Part shown: positions 50,820-52,598 of the stretch, one piece after another
Numbering within the stretch: the first letter of the stretch is position 1
Layout: each line of letters opens with the position of its first letter
DNA from: Actinomycetes bacterium
Lineage (GTDB): Bacteria; Actinomycetota; Acidimicrobiia; Acidimicrobiales; Aldehydirespiratoraceae
NCBI GenBank assembly: GCA_024276495.1
Contig: JAJRXC010000045.1
Span: 1-52,598, forward strand
Direction: 5' to 3'
Length of the DNA: 52,598 nucleotides
The notes under the pieces: model-generated
Told to the model about the DNA's origin: nothing
The model's input: only the letters and a program-made list of their open reading frames with translations
Databases searched by the model: none
Position numbers and translations under genes: made by a program

Positions 50820-51070
50820 CGCCGAATGTCGCCGACGAGATCCGTGAATCGCGCCAGGATCTCACCGGGCTCGGCATGACGACCCGTCTCGTCCTTCGAA
50901 TAGATGAGCGCACCGTCGACCCTGACGTCGAAAACGCCCTTCGACCCCGTGATCACGGTGAGCGACTCGATCACGTGCTGATAGTTCGAGAGGAGATCGG
51001 AGATCGCGCTCACGGCGCGGCTCGAATAGTCTCAAGGGACGCAGTAGGTGAGCTCGATCGTGTGGGCCAT
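50804..51070 (-). CDS. SelW-like selenoprotein (CVPU)
   Basis: An 88-residue Rdx/SelW-family protein read through one TGA at 51034-51032. The N terminus MAHTIELTYCVPUDYS places Sec13 in a CxxU redox motif with C10, the exact position of Sec in SelW-like proteins. The remainder, with TVITGSKGVFDVRVDG and RHAEPGE, matches the bacterial SelW-like group. A hairpin follows the TGA. Starting at the next available codon, 51013, would lose the redox site. The -10 box TAGCCT six bases before the ATG supports the full start. Role: thiol-based redox in the cytosol; partner unknown. Confidence 0.9.
51005..51019 (-). promoter_or_regulatory. candidate SECIS element in the SelW-like gene
   Basis: On the minus strand the stem CGCGC/GCGCG closes the loop CGTGA, starting 17 bases after the TGA; outer GAG/CUC pairs extend it after a small internal loop. 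A G is within the first two loop bases, as in bacterial SECIS elements. Confidence 0.55.
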
Positions 51071-51076
51071 CCGGGC

Positions 51077-51082
51077 AGGCTA
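51077..51082 (-). promoter_or_regulatory. leaderless -10 box of the SelW-like gene
   Basis: TAGCCT on the minus strand ends six bases before the ATG at 51070, matching the geometry at the FrnE-type selenoprotein gene. Confidence 0.55.
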
Positions 51083-51102
51083 CCGCGTGGCCGAACCGGC
51101 GA

Positions 51103-51573
51103 TCACCAGGAGGCGATGGAGGCGAACGTCGCGCCCAGCACCTCGACGAACACGCTCGGCGCGACGGAGATCTCAAGGCCCCGCCGGCCCCCGCTGCAGT
51201 GCACGACATCGAGCGCGGTCGCCCATTCGTCGACGAAGGTCGGCGACGGTCGTTTCTGCCCGAACGGACTGATCCCGCCGACGACATAGCCGGTGCGGCG
51301 CTCCGCCTCGGCGGGGTCGGTCATCGCCGCCTTCTTCGCTCCCGCCGCCGCGGCGATCGCCTTGAGATCGAGTCGGGCACCGACCGGCACGACGCCGACC
51401 GCTGTGGTTGCCTCGTCGAGGGTGACCAGGAGCGTCTTGAAGACCGTGTCGGGTTCGACGCCGAGCGCCGCGGCGGCCTCCTCCCCCCACGAGGCATGGG
51501 TCGGATCGTGGACGTACTCCCGGACGTCGTGGGCGATGCCGAGCCGGCGCAACAACTCGATGGCGGGGGTCAT
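51103..51573 (-). CDS. YbaK/EbsC-type aminoacyl-tRNA deacylase
   Basis: A 156-residue YbaK/ProX-family protein. It hydrolyses mischarged Cys-tRNA(Pro) or a similar aminoacyl-tRNA. Typical segments are VFKTLLVTLD, VVPVGARLDLKAIAAAAGAKKAAM with the conserved catalytic lysine region, and GYVVGGISPFGQKRP. The ATG at 51573 (MTPAIELLRRLGI) is the family start; a CAGGAT -10-like box lies six bases upstream. It is 32 bases upstream of the SelW-like gene on the same strand, but that gene has its own promoter. Confidence 0.88.
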   Translation of the reverse strand: MTPAIELLRRLGIAHDVREYVHDPTHASWGEEAAAALGVEPDTVFKTLLVTLDEATTAVGVVPVGARLDLKAIAAAAGAKKAAMTDPAEAERRTGYVVGGISPFGQKRPSPTFVDEWATALDVVHCSGGRRGLEISVAPSVFVEVLGATFASIASW

Positions 51574-51612
51574 GGGGCCATCCTGCCTTCGCAGGGCCGG
51601 TGGGAACAGCAC

Positions 51613-51618
51613 TAGCGT
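51613..51618 (+). promoter_or_regulatory. leaderless -10 box of the cytochrome P450 gene
   Basis: TAGCGT lies seven bases before the ATG at 51626. Confidence 0.55.
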
Positions 51619-51625
51619 CTCGGCC

Positions 51626-52598
51626 ATGACGACGATTCCTCCCCTCGACGAGATCAACCTGTCGGAGATGGAGTTCTGGGAGCTCACCCAGGGCGAGCGG
51701 GCAGAGGTGTTCCGCCAGTTCCGGGCGACCGACCCGTTTCCGTTCTTTCCGGAGCCGGAGAACCCGATCGGGCCGAACGGACCCGGCTACTACGTCCTCA
51801 CCCGACACCGCGACGTGGTCGACGCGAGCCGCAATCCGGACCTGTTCTGCAGCGGCAAGGGGGCGACGGGGCCACTCGACCAGTCCGAGGAGGTCAACGA
51901 CTTCTTCGGGTCGATGATCAACATGGACGATCCGCGTCACAAGCGGCTGCGCGGCCTGGTGTCGGCCGGGTTCACCGCCCGTCAGCTCGAACGGGCCATG
52001 GCCGCCGTCGAACGGGCCGGCATCGAGCTGGCCGGGGCGTTGCGGGACAAGGGCGAGTTCGACTTCGTCGCCGACTACGCGGCGCCGCTGCCGCTGCGGA
52101 TCATCTGCGACATGATGGGCATCCCGGAGAGTCAGCGGGCGTTCGTGCTCGAGCAGTCCAATGCGATCCTCGGCGTGAGCGACCCCGATTTCCTGCCGGA
52201 CGACGGCGACATGTTCGGCGCGGTGATGACGGCCGGTCTCGGATTGTCGCAGCTGATGGCGGAGCTCGGCCAGGATCGGCTGGAGAACCCGACCGACGAC
52301 CTCACCACCGCCCTGATGACGGCGGAGATCGACGGCGAACGGCTCAGCGAGCAGGAGCTGGCCTCGTTCTTCATCTTGTTGCTCGTGGCCGGCAACGAGA
52401 CCACCCGCAACGCGATCAGTTGGGGACTGCACTTCCTCACCGAGAACCCGCAGCAGCGGGCGGCGTGGGCGGCCGACTTCGAGGAGATCGCACCGACCGC
52501 GGTCGAGGAGATCGTACGCCTCGCATCACCGGTCATCTCCATGCGGCGCACCGTGACGACCGACGGCGCCGAGCTCGGGGGCCGCACCTGGAACGAGG
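51626..52598 (+). CDS. cytochrome P450 (3' end outside window)
   Basis: The first 324 residues of a P450, still open at the right edge. MDDPRHKRLRGLVSAGF is a strong P450 C-helix motif, the I-helix oxygen-binding AGNETT is near residues 255-262, and the ExxR motif EIVR is near 294. The heme cysteine would lie about 60 residues beyond the end. The closest group by appearance is the actinobacterial CYP125/CYP142-like set acting on hydrophobic substrates, which is a weak inference. It has no Shine-Dalgarno site and is probably leaderless. Confidence 0.88.
   Translation, partial: MTTIPPLDEINLSEMEFWELTQGERAEVFRQFRATDPFPFFPEPENPIGPNGPGYYVLTRHRDVVDASRNPDLFCSGKGATGPLDQSEEVNDFFGSMINMDDPRHKRLRGLVSAGFTARQLERAMAAVERAGIELAGALRDKGEFDFVADYAAPLPLRIICDMMGIPESQRAFVLEQSNAILGVSDPDFLPDDGDMFGAVMTAGLGLSQLMAELGQDRLENPTDDLTTALMTAEIDGERLSEQELASFFILLLVAGNETTRNAISWGLHFLTENPQQRAAWAADFEEIAPTAVEEIVRLASPVISMRRTVTTDGAELGGRTWNE

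Noticed and set aside
50804-51013. A free-standing 69-residue gene starting MSAISDLL
   Set aside because: It is a SelW-like body without its redox motif; the in-frame TGA upstream is the Sec codon.

Overview
The window is about 52.6 kb of dense, very GC-rich chromosomal DNA with the gene content of a free-living actinobacterium. My best guess is a member of the class Acidimicrobiia (Ilumatobacter-like). The basis is inference: SUF-type Fe-S assembly, two WS/DGAT acyltransferases, many acyl-CoA dehydrogenases, two CaiB/AMACR-family proteins, an HBHA-like protein beside its HTH neighbour, and at least eleven genes with a TANNNT -10 box only 6-8 bases before the start codon (leaderless mRNAs). 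I see no tRNA, rRNA, CRISPR array, insertion sequence or prophage. No intergenic gap exceeds 300 bases.

Layout. 1-2966: end of a suf operon (sufB partial, sufC, sufD, sufT), closed by a hairpin. 3252-4734: YwiC-like membrane protein and a NUDIX hydrolase. 4759-9723 (minus): an arginine succinyltransferase cluster, M20 peptidase-astA-astD-astB, all joined by 4-base overlaps; astC and astE are absent. 9792-12586: flavin reductase, dienelactone hydrolase, two tandem DUF427 proteins. 12712-19161: a WS/DGAT, then two paralogous diiron ferritin-like proteins, a small zinc-ribbon protein, a type I Baeyer-Villiger monooxygenase and a class VIII-type esterase. 19238-24201: repeat-rich exported protein, enoyl-CoA hydratase, PlsC, acyl-CoA ligase, DUF2993 protein. 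24205-25679: HTH regulator, HBHA-like protein and a divergent phosphoribosyltransferase.

25694-29663: a DsbA/FrnE-family oxidoreductase with an in-frame UGA in its active site, an NAD-dependent dehydrogenase, a DUF1330-like protein, a solute-binding lipoprotein and a TetR regulator. 29765-33453: amidohydrolase and a large arylsulfatase, separated by a strongly structured gap. 33467-37992: AlkD-like glycosylase with a WS/DGAT, then two adjacent acyl-CoA dehydrogenases. 38097-44207: a 2036-residue alpha-2-macroglobulin lipoprotein lacking the thioester motif. 44316-50215 (minus): a five-gene beta-oxidation operon (two acyl-CoA dehydrogenases, AMACR-like protein, split MaoC hydratase) under a TetR-type palindrome, plus a CoA-transferase. 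50280-52598: phosphatase, a SelW-like CxxU selenoprotein, YbaK-type deacylase and the start of a cytochrome P450.

The most notable result is a pair of selenoprotein genes that a standard gene caller would truncate. The FrnE-like protein (26326-25694) reads U-P-W-C where its family has C-P-W-C, and the SelW-like protein (51070-50804) reads C-V-P-U. Each UGA is followed at 17-20 bases by a hairpin of bacterial SECIS type; the FrnE one carries the GGUC apical loop. Both mRNAs appear leaderless, with the Sec codon at position 15 or 13.
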